NCBI GenBank assembly: GCA_958299035.1
Contig: CATQJL010000223.1
Coordinates: 45,806,162-45,870,161 of the forward strand
Reading direction: 5' to 3'
DNA length: 64,000 bases
From: Cylicocyclus nassatus
Lineage: Eukaryota > Nematoda > Chromadorea > Rhabditida > Strongylidae
Of this stretch, positions 10,296 to 21,724 are shown one piece after another. Each line of letters begins with the position of its first letter. Position 1 is the stretch's first letter. A program made the translations under genes and the position numbers. The notes under the pieces were generated by a model. It was not told the origin of the DNA. It made no database searches and saw nothing but the letters and a program-made list of their open reading frames with translations.

Positions 10296-12017
10296 GAGAG
10301 GCAAAATAAGTCCTTTATGGCTCAAAATCCTACTGCAAACTCTTACTGTTTTACGATAACGAGGACCGAACGGTGATTCTCTCCGTAATCAAAGTCGAAC
10401 CACTACAGGGTGGTGTTTGGAAGGCCGCAAAGCTCTCCACGCAAAAAAGTTATTAGAGATCAAATAATAAGCGGAGCTGGTTTGCTTCGTAGATGTATCT
10501 AGCTCGTAAACATCTTTTATTTGAACTGAGAGGCGTTGCTCTTTCATGAGTAAGACAAGGCGAAGAACATGGGCTATTTCTGTGGCATTTCATTGGCCCT
10601 TCTGTTTTTTTGAATGTGAGTTACTTCCAGAGGAAAAGCTCACCAATCATCAAGCCATTTCATCATGGCCATATAAAAGAGGTGAAGCTCTTTTTCATCT
10701 GCTGGCCAGCAGGATACGGTGAGTCGCGTAGAGGCAACTCCAGTCTATGAGGCTACGTATGCGGTGCTGGAAGGATATGAGAAGTTGCATACAAGATCAA
10801 ACCAAGGAGGGCGGAATTGAAAGTTGTAGCTTATGACGGTTTTAATGCCAAAGATGAGCTGAGGAATGGAAGCTTGACGTAAAAATATCGTATCACTATC
10901 ATGACTTACACATATTCATTCAGCAACTCGATGTGATTTCACTTTAGTAACTTGAAGGCGGAGCTTATGTACTAAAAGGCTCAGCTGTTCTATTTAAGTT
11001 GGCTAATAATTAAGTTCGCTTTGACATGCAACTTCGAAATTCTATAGCAATTCGCGTAGTAGCTAATTAGCTAGGATTTTATTGGGAGGAGGTAATCCTT
11101 TAACGTCATCACATAGTATCTAGTTCTCAATGATTTTCGTCATCAAAAAATGACAATTATGCCCTTATACGACTAGCTTTCTGAAAATTCGCTTTTTTGA
11201 ATTTCTAACTTTCTTTCTCAGCCTGAAGTGAGTGCAAGTACGAGTAATTTGGTGTCAAATACACACAACCTTTGGCTACATAACGAATTGCAATGCAGAT
11301 TGTGGCTGCTGTTTGTGAATTTCTGCAGCAAAAATTGTAAGAATTTCCAGGCGCGTGGAAGACATTTTTTTTTTGCCGATCCAGACTGCTTGTAGTCAAC
11401 CAGCAACCATGGTCCGGCAAATTGTTGAGAATTTAAAAATTTGTTGGTGCTAACCTGTGCATTAGCCACCCAACTCCAGTTCGTTTCTCGGAGCACGATT
11501 TTTCAAAAGTTTGATGAAGAAATCCGACTATTCTACTTTCCTACACAATTTCGTTGTCAAAATAATAATTGTCGCTCAAACGCATTGGCAGACCGATTCT
11601 CCATAACTTGCTCTTTCCAATGCTACTAAGCATACTAGAATCAACTTGTGAAATTTTTCAAACCGTTAGAAACGACCGACCTTTTTACCCAACCTATATA
11701 TTCGTAGCCATAAGTGACTTAATGTTTTATGTAATTTTCTAAGTAACTTTCATTACACATATGAGTGCCAAGTTGGATGTTGTGCGAGCAATTTGAGTAC
11801 TCTAAAGTGTTTGTAAACATATGCTCAATTTGAACTATCCTCTATCAACCTTGTCTTTTGACATGAACGTACAAAAGGAAATTCAACACGGATATTTATC
11901 CAATCAATAACTGCAACTATGTAGTAGCCGAGTGCGTTGCAAGTCCTTTAAAAAGCCACAACAAGATGAAAAGCTGAGAAGTGGAATCTGCAATCAGGCT
12001 TAATCCTCTCTCAACGA

Positions 12018-12339
12018 CTATTGACGGCCTCTACATCTTCGCATGCATTGTATTTGGCAAGTTGTACTGATACCCCCACAGCGAGAAGCATGCCCGCATC
12101 TCTGAATAATTAACATTTGAACCACGAGAAAACTCCTTTCAAATCTCCTGAATTTGGAGTTGCCATACTTGCGGATGAAAACGATACTGGCTCAAGAATC
12201 TTTCGAGCTGACATCAATAACTGAATATGAAATTGGTACTTACCGTCCGGCACTTATTCGTACAACGTTGTTTACAAGTTATCCCCAGACCTACTCCAAG
12301 TATGGAAAAGAGCAGAAGACTTATCAGCAGGAAGTTCAT
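12018..12339 (-). CDS. Secreted eight-cysteine peptide (59 aa), member B
   Basis: There are two exons: 12244-12339 (32 codons) and 12018-12101 (27 codons plus TAG), with a 142-bp phase-0 intron (GTAAGT...TTATTCAG). Residues 1-19 (MNFLLISLLLFSILGVGLG) are a signal peptide nearly identical to that of the gene at 14933. The mature peptide is about 40 residues, strongly basic, with cysteines at 22, 26, 30, 34, 40, 47, 51 and 55: a CX3CX3C block at each end. This suggests a disulfide-stabilised helical hairpin, as in some antimicrobial or channel-active peptides, but I do not recognise the family. A TATATAA box lies at 12393-12399, 54 bp before the ATG, in the same sequence context as in its paralogue. 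The gene is complete, and divergently placed relative to member A. Confidence 0.72.
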
Positions 12340-12392
12340 TTTTCCTGCAGGCTGTCGGACTACCAATGCTGATATGCACAAGCTCTGCTCAC

Positions 12393-12399
12393 TTATATA
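12393..12399 (-). promoter_or_regulatory. TATA box of peptide gene B
   Basis: On the minus strand this reads TATATAA within CAGTATATAAGTGAG, identical to the context before the paralogue at 14933. Conservation of the box and its spacing (about 54 bp to ATG) in otherwise diverged upstream DNA supports a core promoter. Confidence 0.55.
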
Positions 12400-13225
12400 C
12401 TGCAAGTTATCTAGCACGCTGAACGGACTAGTTCTGCTATGTCTCATGTAATTTCGCCCACGAAGTCTTTGATACTCAATACGTCACATGGTGGTCCCAT
12501 CAACAGCGAAGAAGACGAATGGAAAAAGACTTATTAGAAAAAGTTCCTCTCAACAGTCTGGTCAAGGCGGCTCTTCACAAAACTACGTCCCCTGCTATTT
12601 TTGATTACTAAAGAACTTTTGTCACTTATCATAAACATAAAATTCCCACTGTTCAAAGGAGCATATGTTCAGATCTCTGATGTTGAGTGTTTATGCTAGC
12701 CTGACGTTATCAAACGAGGCTGCTGAACACTTTTTCAATCCTTAGATGTCATAAAAGGCTGGTTTGAGTAACGCGATGTTTGCCTAAGTGAGTTTGACCA
12801 AAAACAGGCTTGTGAGCGCTTCCGCATATCATGGTATGTGTGAGTCAATGATTGTAAATGGAAGAGCAAATTTTATGAGAAAGCCTTCTCAAGATGTCTT
12901 TATTAATTCCCACCAACAACTAGCGATATATAGTTATATGCAGTGAATGCAAGGTTGAGACAGCAAAGACTTAGCAGCAAAAAAATGCTAATAGCCTCTT
13001 ATTGGTATCAAAGAAATTATGAGCCACGAAAGATTTTCTAGTGTAGCTTGGACCCACTGACGGAAGCCACATCTGGTTTTTTTTTCTCAGAAGCTCAAAA
13101 ACTGCAGCAAATGGAGCCAATAACCAGATTATACACCGCGTATCCACTTGCCTTACCCTCTGTCTCATTAGGAGTTGATATGGACGGCTGCGGCTCGTGT
13201 CATGCGCGACTGCCTCGCTTGGGCT

Positions 13226-14044
13226 CAGGGCTCGGCACGAAGTGGCTAGCTGAAAATCCAAAAAACGAAGTCCCCCTTGACTTTTCGTTTTTTTACGAAG
13301 TCCCCTTTGACCCTAGACCAGGGCCCAGCACGAGGTGGCGTCCCGAAATTGCAAAAAATGAAGTCCCCTTTGACTTCAATGAAAGTACGACATCCGGCAC
13401 GATATATTCGAAGAGAAAATACATGAAAAGGAACGGAACAAAGCAACAGTAGGAAAGAACGAAAAAGAATCATCGAACACACGCGATGATATTCATATTC
13501 TCCGGATTGGCGGCATGATGTATCCATCGTGCAGCAATACGCGCCTAGAGCAGCCTTTCCGCCGCCATTCAAAATTTCAAGAGGCTATAACTAAGCGCGG
13601 AGAAGGGGATTTGATGCGGTTTAGGAACCAGTTTGTAGGGTTTGGGATGTAGATGAAAAGTATGTAAAGAAAGTAGGAAAATTATGTGAGGGAGGAAATT
13701 TATGACTTTTTCTTTTCTAAGCCACCTCAGGTGGCTATCCAGGTGGCTCGAAAGCCACCTAACTCCGAAAAAGGTTGAGCACGCCTTTAGTTCACATAAT
13801 TTTTTCATAATTTTTCATACTTAATCCTAACTCCCCATTGCCCATCTACACACCTATTTTGGTGTCATTTCATCTTCACTTCGCTGTAAACAAACCCTTT
13901 GTTTATTTGCTGGCGGCATGGCGGCAGCTTGCCGGCCGCGATCGAGAGACAACGTTATGCTCTTCCGCAATAACGATATCCCCTTTGCTTTTTCCCCAAA
14001 AACGATATCCAGCTTGCTTGCTAAGCCACCTGTGCAGTGCCCTG
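13226..14044. mobile_element. hAT-like non-autonomous element with 8-bp target duplication
   Basis: The ends CAGGGCTCGGCAC and (reverse) CAGGGCACTGCAC are imperfect inverted repeats. The flanks are an exact 8-bp direct repeat CTTGGGCT (13218-13225 and 14045-14052). The duplicated block near 62,160 has the uninterrupted site with one copy (CTTGGGCC), which proves insertion after, or in only one, of the duplicates. Inside are three repeats of an AAGTCCCC(C/T)TTGAC unit (13260-13380) and a small AGCCACCT hairpin cluster (13715-13765). I see no transposase frame. Confidence 0.85.
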
Positions 14045-14873
14045 CTTGGGCTCTGCACCTCTTTCGCTGCTCTCCGATCATTTTCCTCGAGAACGTAAGA
14101 AATTCCGAGCCTAATTATGAAGAAATGACTAGACAGCACGCAGCGAAGGAGGAGTATAGCCCAGGTGAGCGGCCGCGCGGGATTCGAGCCGCACGAGCCC
14201 CATCACTCCTAACGAAACAGAGGGTACTACTTTGTGCCAATGAGATGGGAACCTTGCCTTCCAGATTAACGGTGCAGATGCTGTTAATGCTATTGCTAAA
14301 GCTAATCGATTTGATAAACCTCTGACTTTCATACAGTACACCTACCATACTTATTCTCTTTCGGGCACAAATAACGATCCTAACAAGGACAAAGAAGCAC
14401 AAAAAATTTAAATGTTTTGGAAACGTTATACTTCCTACCAAAGTATGTAAAAGCAAAAGCCAAGCAGGTAGTACACTTTTTCTTCTTCTCAAAAATTGTG
14501 CGTGGATCTGAGATTGTATCATGTTATCCTCTTCGACAAAGCAGTTATCCCACTTTCATTCCGCCAGTTAAATTTTCGATGCGAACGAGGGCGGACATGC
14601 TAGCTAATTTCTAATGAGCACAACTCGACTACGCACAAAATCTGTCTTTTTCAATTCAGCAAAACTACCTCCCCGAGTTTCTCACAAGAGTTATTTTATC
14701 ACCAGCAAGATGTTAATTACATGAAGGTACTCCGTCTTCGAAGTTTCCTTGTCGATGGTAGAAATCACAGAAATCACCATGTATGACGTCTAAGACATCA
14801 ATGATCGCATGAATAAGACAATATGCGATATAACGGCACTTTCTCGTTTAATGCGGTTCAATAAACCTAGCAG

Positions 14874-14880
14874 TATATAA
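14874..14880 (+). promoter_or_regulatory. TATA box of peptide gene A
   Basis: TATATAA in the context CAGTATATAAGTGAG, 53 bp before the ATG at 14933. The same context and spacing occur at paralogue B. Confidence 0.55.
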
Positions 14881-14932
14881 GTGAGTAAAAATGCGCTCTT
14901 AGCATTCGTAAATCTTCAACTCGACAGAAGCA

Positions 14933-15273
14933 ATGAACTTCTTGCTGATCAGCCTTCTGCTTCTTTCCATCCTTGTAGTAAGCCTCGGAAAGAGCAATTG
15001 TCCACTACGTTGCTGGAAAGTCTGTAGAAATCGACCAATTAAGGTATGGAGAGAGATATTGATATGCATATTTATTGCATGAATGCTAGCTTAGTAAATC
15101 TTCAATCAAAAACTTCTCGTTCATGGGCAGAGACAGAGCTCAGAAAATTCAAAGATTTGCTCTCTTAGCTTTTATAAAATGATATTTAGAAATGCCAAGG
15201 ACGTCATCCTCGTCAGCACTGTACGTACATTAATAAGCTACTATGTAACAAAGTGTGCAAGCGAAAATGCTGA
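14933..15273 (+). CDS. Secreted eight-cysteine peptide (64 aa), member A
   Basis: Exon 1 is 14933-15043 (37 codons) and exon 2 is 15190-15273 (27 codons plus TGA), separated by a 146-bp phase-0 intron (GTATGG...TATTTAG). Residues 1-19 are the signal peptide MNFLLISLLLLSILVVSLG. The mature part of about 45 residues is very basic. Its cysteines at 23, 27, 31, 39, 48, 56, 60 and 64 give spacings 3-3-7-8-7-3-3, a mirror-symmetric pattern with CX3CX3C at both ends. The paralogue at 12018-12339 shares the signal peptide, intron position, phase and promoter context. The likely role is a secreted defence or effector peptide, inferred only from size, charge and cysteines. I know no named family with this spacing. 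The gene is intact and too short to be seen as one long frame. Confidence 0.75.
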
Positions 15274-16124
15274 AAACACCGTTCTGTCGTTTTGGAAGAA
15301 AAGCAAGATTGTCATGCAAAGCAAGACAAGACAGATTCTGATGATAATGGCCGCGCTGCACGATAGCCTCACCAACACGTTTGCAGTTAGGGTTCGGCAC
15401 GTGCTGCATCCACCAAAGGATGTCACGTTGTAATTCCAGAAAAAATTCACAGTCTCCGTTGACCTTTCAGTAGCCCCTTGTGTGTTGCTTGAATCTGGAA
15501 TAAGTGGAAAGAAACCAGAAACCTCTTTTTAACATTCATACCACAAATATTATGTTCTACTTTCCCCTGCGCCATGCGCTGAGCGCGTTCTAGTTTTTAG
15601 TTCATAGCCTGAAACTCTCCGGTCTGCCAGTCGCCACTCATCCGCTTCCCTCCGCTCCCCATTTCCTTTTTCACCCTCGAGTTCCCTCCTTCCTCTACCT
15701 TTACTCCCTCCACCTACCCCTCCCGTCTCTTCCAGAAGAAATTAGTAGAGGTTGTAAGTATAGCAAGACGTGAACTCCTTTGAAGTGCAATGTGCGACCA
15801 ATGACATTTTCCAAGGACTATAAAAGAGCTCCAACAGACAACAACAAACGCAAACAGTGCGAAAGTCGAGAACCTTTATGGAGATTATCTGTATGCCACA
15901 TATCAGAGGCATTCAAGGAAACACATAGAATCGTCCATTTTGATGGACGATGATGTACAATGCAGTAAGTGAGAAATAAATTAGTAAGGGTAGCAAGTAA
16001 CATTTCACTTTAGACGTAGGGAATATGGGGCGCCTAAATGTGCAAATCCTGCTCGGTTTAGTGATGAGAGAAGAAACGCACATATAAATTATATTGATCT
16101 TGCAGTTTCTGTGAAGGAAGCCGC
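15274..16124. other. Intergenic, with a pyrimidine-rich tract
   Basis: No gene is seen. About 15590-15735 is strongly pyrimidine-rich on the plus strand (runs of CCTCC, TTCC and TCC), which may be a decayed low-complexity tract. Confidence 0.4.
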
Positions 16125-16395
16125 TTAGTCGTAATCGTCTGGAATGTTGGCGAATGTTCCTATGGTTGGGAAGTGCACTGCACTGAAACCATCAGTTCCT
16201 CCAACGGAAGCAGCCGGAACGGCCCAATGGGCACCCCAAGCGAGCTGAGTCAGTGACATTATATTTAACTGACAAAATGCAGAAGGTGTTTTACCTGCCC
16301 GCTGAGCCAATCCACGTTGACAGATCGTGGGGCGTAGTACCACTTGTTTGCATGATCTCTGTTGTGCGGATTGTCCGGATTTGCTTCCCATAGAC
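16125..16395 (-). CDS. Last two exons of an unrecognised host gene
   Basis: Minus-strand exons are 16295-16395 (acceptor TTCTCAG, donor GTAAAA) and 16125-16244 (acceptor GACTCAG, stop TAA), with a 50-bp intron and consistent phase (two leading bases, then 33 codons, then 39 codons plus stop). The encoded tail is rich in aromatic residues and Asn/Asp, including HANKWYYAPRSVNVDWLSG, then a Gly/Ala/Val stretch ending NIPDDYD. The reading is clean and protein-like, but upstream exons are not visible: a MITE occupies 16550-17392 and nothing convincing lies beyond. It could be the end of a secreted nematode protein, or a fragment cut off by transposition. I cannot name the family. Confidence 0.5.
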
Positions 16396-16549
16396 CTGAG
16401 AACCGACTTAGCTCAAGCACGATAGATCGTCATTTCAGTTTCTAACGTAGGACTAGGTGGCGGTTAAGAAAGTGGGCGCATATATTTGAGGTCGGCTTTT
16501 TTGTTGAATTCAAGGAGGTAAGGTAGTACTGAATGAACATGGTCAAGTA

Positions 16550-17392
16550 TTAGATTGGTGCAGAAATAATGGCCGATTTTCCAAGCCTTTTTCAGGGCAA
16601 CTTTTTTCGATCAAAACTTCTTCCTTCAAATAGATGTAGTGTACCATCAAGAGGCTCTTCTCATGCTCTATCTAATGGTGTTTGAAAGAGGCTTCCATCC
16701 TCATCTGTTATAAAGTTACTGAGCTTCAAATAACCGCATCCAAATTCAGAATTTCATTGCACCCACTTTTTCGCCCAGAATTAAAGCGCTGTCAATTGCT
16801 CTTCTTTGAAAATTTAGCTATTGTATGCAATAGAAATTATCTACATTATGCATACTTGACTGTAATCTTTGAGGTTATCCAGACTGAGATATCGAGGCCT
16901 AAACATAGGTAGCTGTTGCGGTCATTTTATGACCCATAATTTTCTCTAAAGAAGTCAATCGCCGGAGCTTTGCTCAATTCGGTAAGCGTACGGCTAGGGC
17001 ATCCTATTAGCAGTTTTTGCAAAAACATCCAGCTGTTCAGTACGTAGAAAATCAAAAAAATTCTATATTCGGGACTTCGAGGCACACTAAAAAATGTTCA
17101 AAAAAGTAAGAAGTTTCAAATTTCAACTTTTTTCTTTTTCGCAAACCTTTTTGTCCGAATTCTTTTTACTGTGTTTTGTGCTACTTGCTTCTAGCAGAAG
17201 AACCTTTTTTGTTTTTCAAACCATATTTTTCTGCCCGTTCGTGATATAAGTATAAATAAATGTGCGCTGCATTGCAGAAGGTTTGCTGCTTCTGATAGTT
17301 TTTACCGCATTCCGAAATGTGAATTCTTCAAAAAGTTATAGCACGTCAAAGTGAGAATTTGCAAGTCGGCCATTACTTTTGCACCAACCTAA
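16550..17392. mobile_element. Mariner-type MITE (843 bp)
   Basis: The ends TTAGATTGGTGCA and (reverse) TTAGGTTGGTGCAAAAG are flanked by TA on both sides (16548-16549, 17393-17394). No transposase is encoded. It has the same terminal type as the 946-bp fold-back elements in the palindrome arms. Confidence 0.75.
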
Positions 17393-17405
17393 TACTTATG
17401 CGCTA

Positions 17406-17585
17406 CCATTTGATTCAACAAGTGGGCGGCTGGAAGATGATCGCTCGCGTCCGCGATGCGATCATCTTCCAGCCGCCCATTTGTTGAATGCGTGTCTCTC
17501 GCTAACTTGCTTTCTGATCATTCTCTAGCCTTGATTAGGTCACGAAGCCCCGCCTTCCCGCCGCCAATCCAGTTGAATCAAAGGG
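17406..17585. mobile_element. Short MITE with CC(C/A)TTTGATTCAAC termini, copy 1
   Basis: TA-flanked (17404-17405, 17586-17587), with inverted ends of CCATTTGATTCAAC / CCCTTTGATTCAAC type followed by GGCGG(C/G). The left half contains an 80-bp perfect hairpin (GATGATCGC...GCGATCATC). A relative lies at 18425-18569. Confidence 0.7.
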
Positions 17586-18044
17586 TATGTCAGGAGCAAT
17601 CACGCGCGTTGCACTTTGTTTAATCTTTCTTCAAATTGGTGGAAATTCGAGTTCTTGCCATTTATTCTCTTTCTCACACAGTAATCGTACTATGTGATAA
17701 TCTAAGCTTCGCTATCGTAATCGTAGCAACGCGACCAGGCCACACGTCAGGACTCAAGCCTCGCACGGCGGCTTCTTTGAAGGGCACGCCGACTCGAATT
17801 TTGTGGCTTGAAAATACTACGGTGCTGAAGTGACACGGCGCGAGAATAGGGGGGGGGGGGGGGCGGGGCGCAGATGCATTGAGTCAAAGTAACGTTGCGC
17901 CAGGAGTGCTGACTGGTGCTTTCTCTTGGACTGGTCAATGGTTACGACAACGCTTCGCGGAAATCTCGTAAACTGCGAACTAACGACTCGTTTCCTCACG
18001 ACTAATGCTTTTAATCGCGTGTACTCAAAATGCTCCGAAAATTG

Positions 18045-18235
18045 GCGATCGCCAATCGCCAATGTTGGCGACTCCACGTTGGATGCGTATCGATTGGACA
18101 TGTGGTGACTTGTTAGCGGTCAATACTTATAGACACAGTCGCCGATACCGGGAATTTTCAACGATTTGCAATCGCCAATCGTAGCGACTGGCGATCGCAT
18201 GTCGTGGCGATTGGCGATCGCCCATCGCCATGCTA
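18045..18235. repeat. Cluster of GGCGATCGCC-type short palindromes
   Basis: Units such as GGCGATCGCCAATCGCCAA and its complement recur at least six times in less than 200 bp, with a small CTCGAAGAGTATAGC hairpin at the end. The region can fold extensively; no protein is seen. Confidence 0.6.
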
Positions 18236-18424
18236 TACTCCTCGAAGAGTATAGCGCCTGCCTAAGCCCTTGCATTGATTTCTTGCGGTGCAAGCCATTT
18301 TTACTTTTATTCTTATGAAGACTTTGTTCAAGTTTCAAGGAGTTTTTTACAAGAATTTCAGTGTTTGATTTCTTATGTGGGGCAAATAAAGTCATCAATA
18401 GCTTGATCCCTTTTCAAAAATCTA

Positions 18425-18569
18425 TCCTTTGATTCAACAGATTGGCGGCTGGAAGGCGGGGCTTCGAAGGCTAGGGAATGGTCAAAGAACAGGGGCACGA
18501 GGGAGACGCAGGCTGCGTCGCGCGTGCGAGCGGTCGCCTTCAAGCCGCTAGTCCGGTTGAATCAGAGGG
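18425..18569. mobile_element. Short MITE with TCCTTTGATTCAAC termini, copy 2
   Basis: TA-flanked (18423-18424, 18570-18571). It shares ends and the GGCGGCTGGAAG subterminal motif with 17406-17585, but the centre differs (GC-rich ACGAGGGAGACG stretch). Confidence 0.7.
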
Positions 18570-18977
18570 TATCTTCACATGAGCATTGGTAACTGAAAAT
18601 CGGCGAAAATTGGAGCAAAGAGATATGAAAAGTCACAGTGTAAACTTTTAGGACACTATCTACATCTTGAATCGTCTCTTCAAGTCAGGAAACACTCATC
18701 TTGCAAAGTACTCAATAACATTAATCACACTATTCCAGTATCCAAATCCCAAAATTCCAAATCTAAACCCCAAGACATAAATTTCGTCCAAAGGGCTGTT
18801 TGATATGGGGGGATTTTTTCGAGTTTAGGTGTGTGACGTTAGCCACGCACTTTTGAAATATTTTTCGGGATGTTTCTCAAAATTTTTGCAAAACCATATC
18901 AACCGCATGGCCGCTGCCACACGTTCGGAAAAAATTTTTTGCAAGGCTAAGTTATCTTTGAAAAAATTCAAAAATTA

Positions 18978-19822
18978 CTAGTTGTTCTGAAAGTAATGTC
19001 GTTTTTAATCAAATGAATGTCATCGAGGAATGAAGACTTTAAGAGCACTCAATGAACATTTGATCTTCTTTCTAATGGTTATAAGGTCGTTGCAGCGCAG
19101 TCAACGAACTCTCAAAAATTTTCCAAAATCTGCGACCCATGCTCTTCGAGATGGTCAAATTCCACAATTTGTAAACTTTTACATCATCCCTCCGAAGGGG
19201 CTCAAATAACACAATTTTATAGAGCAAAACTTAGAGGATGCAAAAGAGTCTTTTCTTCTTTCCATAACTCGTCATACTTCTTTGATGAAATTTTGGCAGA
19301 TCCACCTATTTCCATAATTGGTCAAATAAAACCTCGTAGAAAATCAAAGGTAGAGCAGTGGTTGCTATTCAAAGCAGCATTTTCTCCTCTTTCTAATGGG
19401 TCTTTTTTGTTTCCGATTCATGGAGTTACTGAGGATAAAATCATCATTCTCATGTTTTTGAATGCGCCCCAGGCTTCTCACGAAAAACTGGAAAGTCGAT
19501 ATTTCGAATCCTTAAACTCTCATTTACTCTGTAAAATTGGTGTTATATCATGGTACCATCTTGCAAGTTTCAAATCCCGAAGAACTATCGGTATTCAATG
19601 CGATTATGGCTGACGTAGGCCTGCCAAAATACGATGGTTCTAGTAGTTTCAGTAAAATATCTTCAAAATATTATGGAGAGCTACGGAAAAGAGGAAGAAG
19701 TTGTACCGTATCCTCTAATGTTTGTCCTATCAATCTTTACTTGAGATCCTTCAAAGGGGCTATAAAAATTTTAAAAAATGGTGGAACTTGACCATCTCGA
19801 AAAGCATGGGTCGTAGATTTTG

Positions 19823-19900
<78 letters not shown>

Positions 19901-20354
19901 TATTGCGTAGGAACCTATGCATATTACATTCAACAGAACATCAAGTCTAGTTAACAACACAAATCAACACAACAAACTAGAAAGGCCTAACAATCACATA
20001 AGGAACTATGGCGAAAGAAGATAGTTCTCAAGAATCATTTTAAACTGAGACAATTTTAGAGGAAGCATACCCTTTCTCATCATTTTATCTAGATCGCCGC
20101 TGACTCTGTTTGTAAAGAATCTTCTTCTCACATTCCTCCCTGCTCTTGGTATTACCTTTATTGAGATCCCCCTCTAGTAATAGAACTTCTAGTTCTTATT
20201 CTTTGAGAGCTCATTGACTGCGCTGCAACGATTTAGTAACCATCGAAAAGAGGATGCATTGCGCTTCGAATATTACCGAGATCTCTTCAAAATCTTTCTT
20301 CCACGAAATCTGGCGTTCATCCAAAGAAACGAGACTACTTTCGAAACGACCTAG
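18978..20354. mobile_element. MITE of the TTAGGTCGTTCCGAAAG family (1377 bp)
   Basis: The ends CTAGTTGTTCTGAAAGTA and (reverse) CTAGGTCGTTTCGAAAGTA are flanked by TA. The subterminal sequence ('AAAATCTGCGACCCATGCT') matches both ends of the gene-carrying element at 49241-53591, so these are one family. The interior holds a long (ATT)n array at 19824-19905. It also holds 19530-19780, which reads as a protein-like frame but lacks convincing splice signals. Confidence 0.75.
19824..19905 (+). repeat. (ATT)n microsatellite
   Basis: About 27 uninterrupted ATT units inside the MITE at 18978-20354. Confidence 0.95.
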
Positions 20355-21130
20355 TATTCAACCGTCCAGTATATAAACAAATCTCTTGCTCATTTTTATA
20401 AATCGTGTAACTTAAAAGTTCGGCCACCATATCGTTCCCAGCGCTCAACATTACTATAGGAGATTACCTATTGTCTATTAATAACAATACGGCAGTATCT
20501 CTCAAAAGCACATCGTACCTGGCTTTGTGAAAGGCGATCTGCTGCGAGGTCTGTGCAGGATACCCCTTGTATCAGTAAAGGAGCCATACTGCTGGAGGGC
20601 ATTTGAGAACACACTATCACTCGGTACGATTGGTACGTCTCTGTAAAATTGGAAATACTCAATATGCAGCAACTAACATCACCATATTCATTACTTTGAC
20701 CGTTCCGTAGGTGTCGCGCCGTTACCAGGATCGTCTCTGTAACATTTCAGATTTGAAATCTATTCATAGAGGCTCAATAACTTACTTTAGAGTCTGATTT
20801 TCTTTCGACTCCCGCTCGACATTCGCATTTTCTGTCGAGTACCATTCAACTTTGTCGTTATGTTTGTTGGCAAGTGAGGCACTAGCTTGGCTTACTGTTG
20901 TGGCATTCTTGGATTTGCGCTGAAATCATACATACAGGGTGTTTGAAAAGTTTCTGGCCTCAACTACTTCAACTGCGAATCCTTACTCGATTTTTGCTAT
21001 ACGTGTTCGCTAAACCTAGAAAACACTGAGTCAACCGCGGAAAATATTTTTTGCCTCAAGATATCCCAAAAAAATTTGGAAGTAAACAATTTTTTCACTT
21101 TCTTGGAGAGGCGAAAGAGTGCGCTATCTA

Positions 21131-21724
21131 CCCTAATTTCACGCGTACAAGGCGCGGGGGATTTTTTTCCAAAATCGACCAGCCCAAACACGCCAAAGAA
21201 CTTCGCAACCAAAGGACCCAGTGGCGTACCGAGGGGAGGGGGCGGGGGGGGGGGCGCGCCCCCCCCCCCCGAGAATGGGTCGCGAAATTTTTGAAAGTTA
21301 CTTATATGGGTTATAAAAATGTGCAAGTGACTTGTTTATTTTTGTAAATAATTAAAATAATTTTTAAAAATTTTTAAAAATTCAAATTAGCTTTGTAAAA
21401 AAAATTTTTTCGGGGGCGTGGCTGACGCCACGCCCCTTTTTCCAGATTTTAGGGGTCAGAGACCCGCAAAAGTTTTGAGAACCACCCCAAAAATTTATTC
21501 GGAGTGCTTGGATAACGCCACGCACCTTCTTTAAAAAAAATTTTTGTCGCCCCCCCCCCCCGAGCCGAAATCCTGGGTACGCCACTGAAAGGACTCTATG
21601 CCTTGCTGTATATTGCTTAAGAGAATCGTACGCCATAAGGATCGTTTTCCGAAATAATTTAAAGCGGCTGAGGGGCTTAGTCGAAAAATCGAAAAAGGTG
21701 CGCCTTGTACGCGTGAAATTAGGG
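21131..21724. mobile_element. Middle element of the nest: CCCTAATTTCACGCG MITE, interrupted
   Basis: The termini CCCTAATTTCACGCGTACAA are flanked by TA on both sides. Removing the inner insertion (369 bp plus 8-bp target duplication) leaves 217 bp, exactly the length of the uninterrupted family member at 55645-55861. Confidence 0.85.
21219..21587. mobile_element. Inner element of the nest: hAT-like CAGTGGCGTACC MITE
   Basis: The inverted ends are CAGTGGCGTACC / CAGTGGCGTACCC. The flanks AAAGGACC and AAAGGACT form an 8-bp target duplication with one mismatch. The subterminal parts are long G runs (21238-21252) and C runs (21551-21561), which are hard to sequence. No coding potential. Confidence 0.8.

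Larger units (their letters stand above)
10296..14553. repeat. Segmental duplication, copy 1 (partner 59214-62672)
   Basis: The sequence is closely similar, in the same orientation, to 59214-62672 about 49 kb away, with scattered substitutions and small indels. The boundaries are sharp: GAGAGGCAAAATA... at the start, TTATCCCAC at the end. Copy 1 is about 800 bp longer because of a hAT-like insertion at 13226-14044. It includes an intact secreted-peptide gene; the counterpart in copy 2 is broken. Confidence 0.85.

Noticed and set aside
9955..10359. 134-codon frame
   Set aside because: It runs across a HINE-related piece, a second repeat and the start of the segmental duplication; not a single conserved unit.
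19760..19960. Protein frame rich in asparagine (and leucine on the other strand)
   Set aside because: Translation of the (ATT)n microsatellite.
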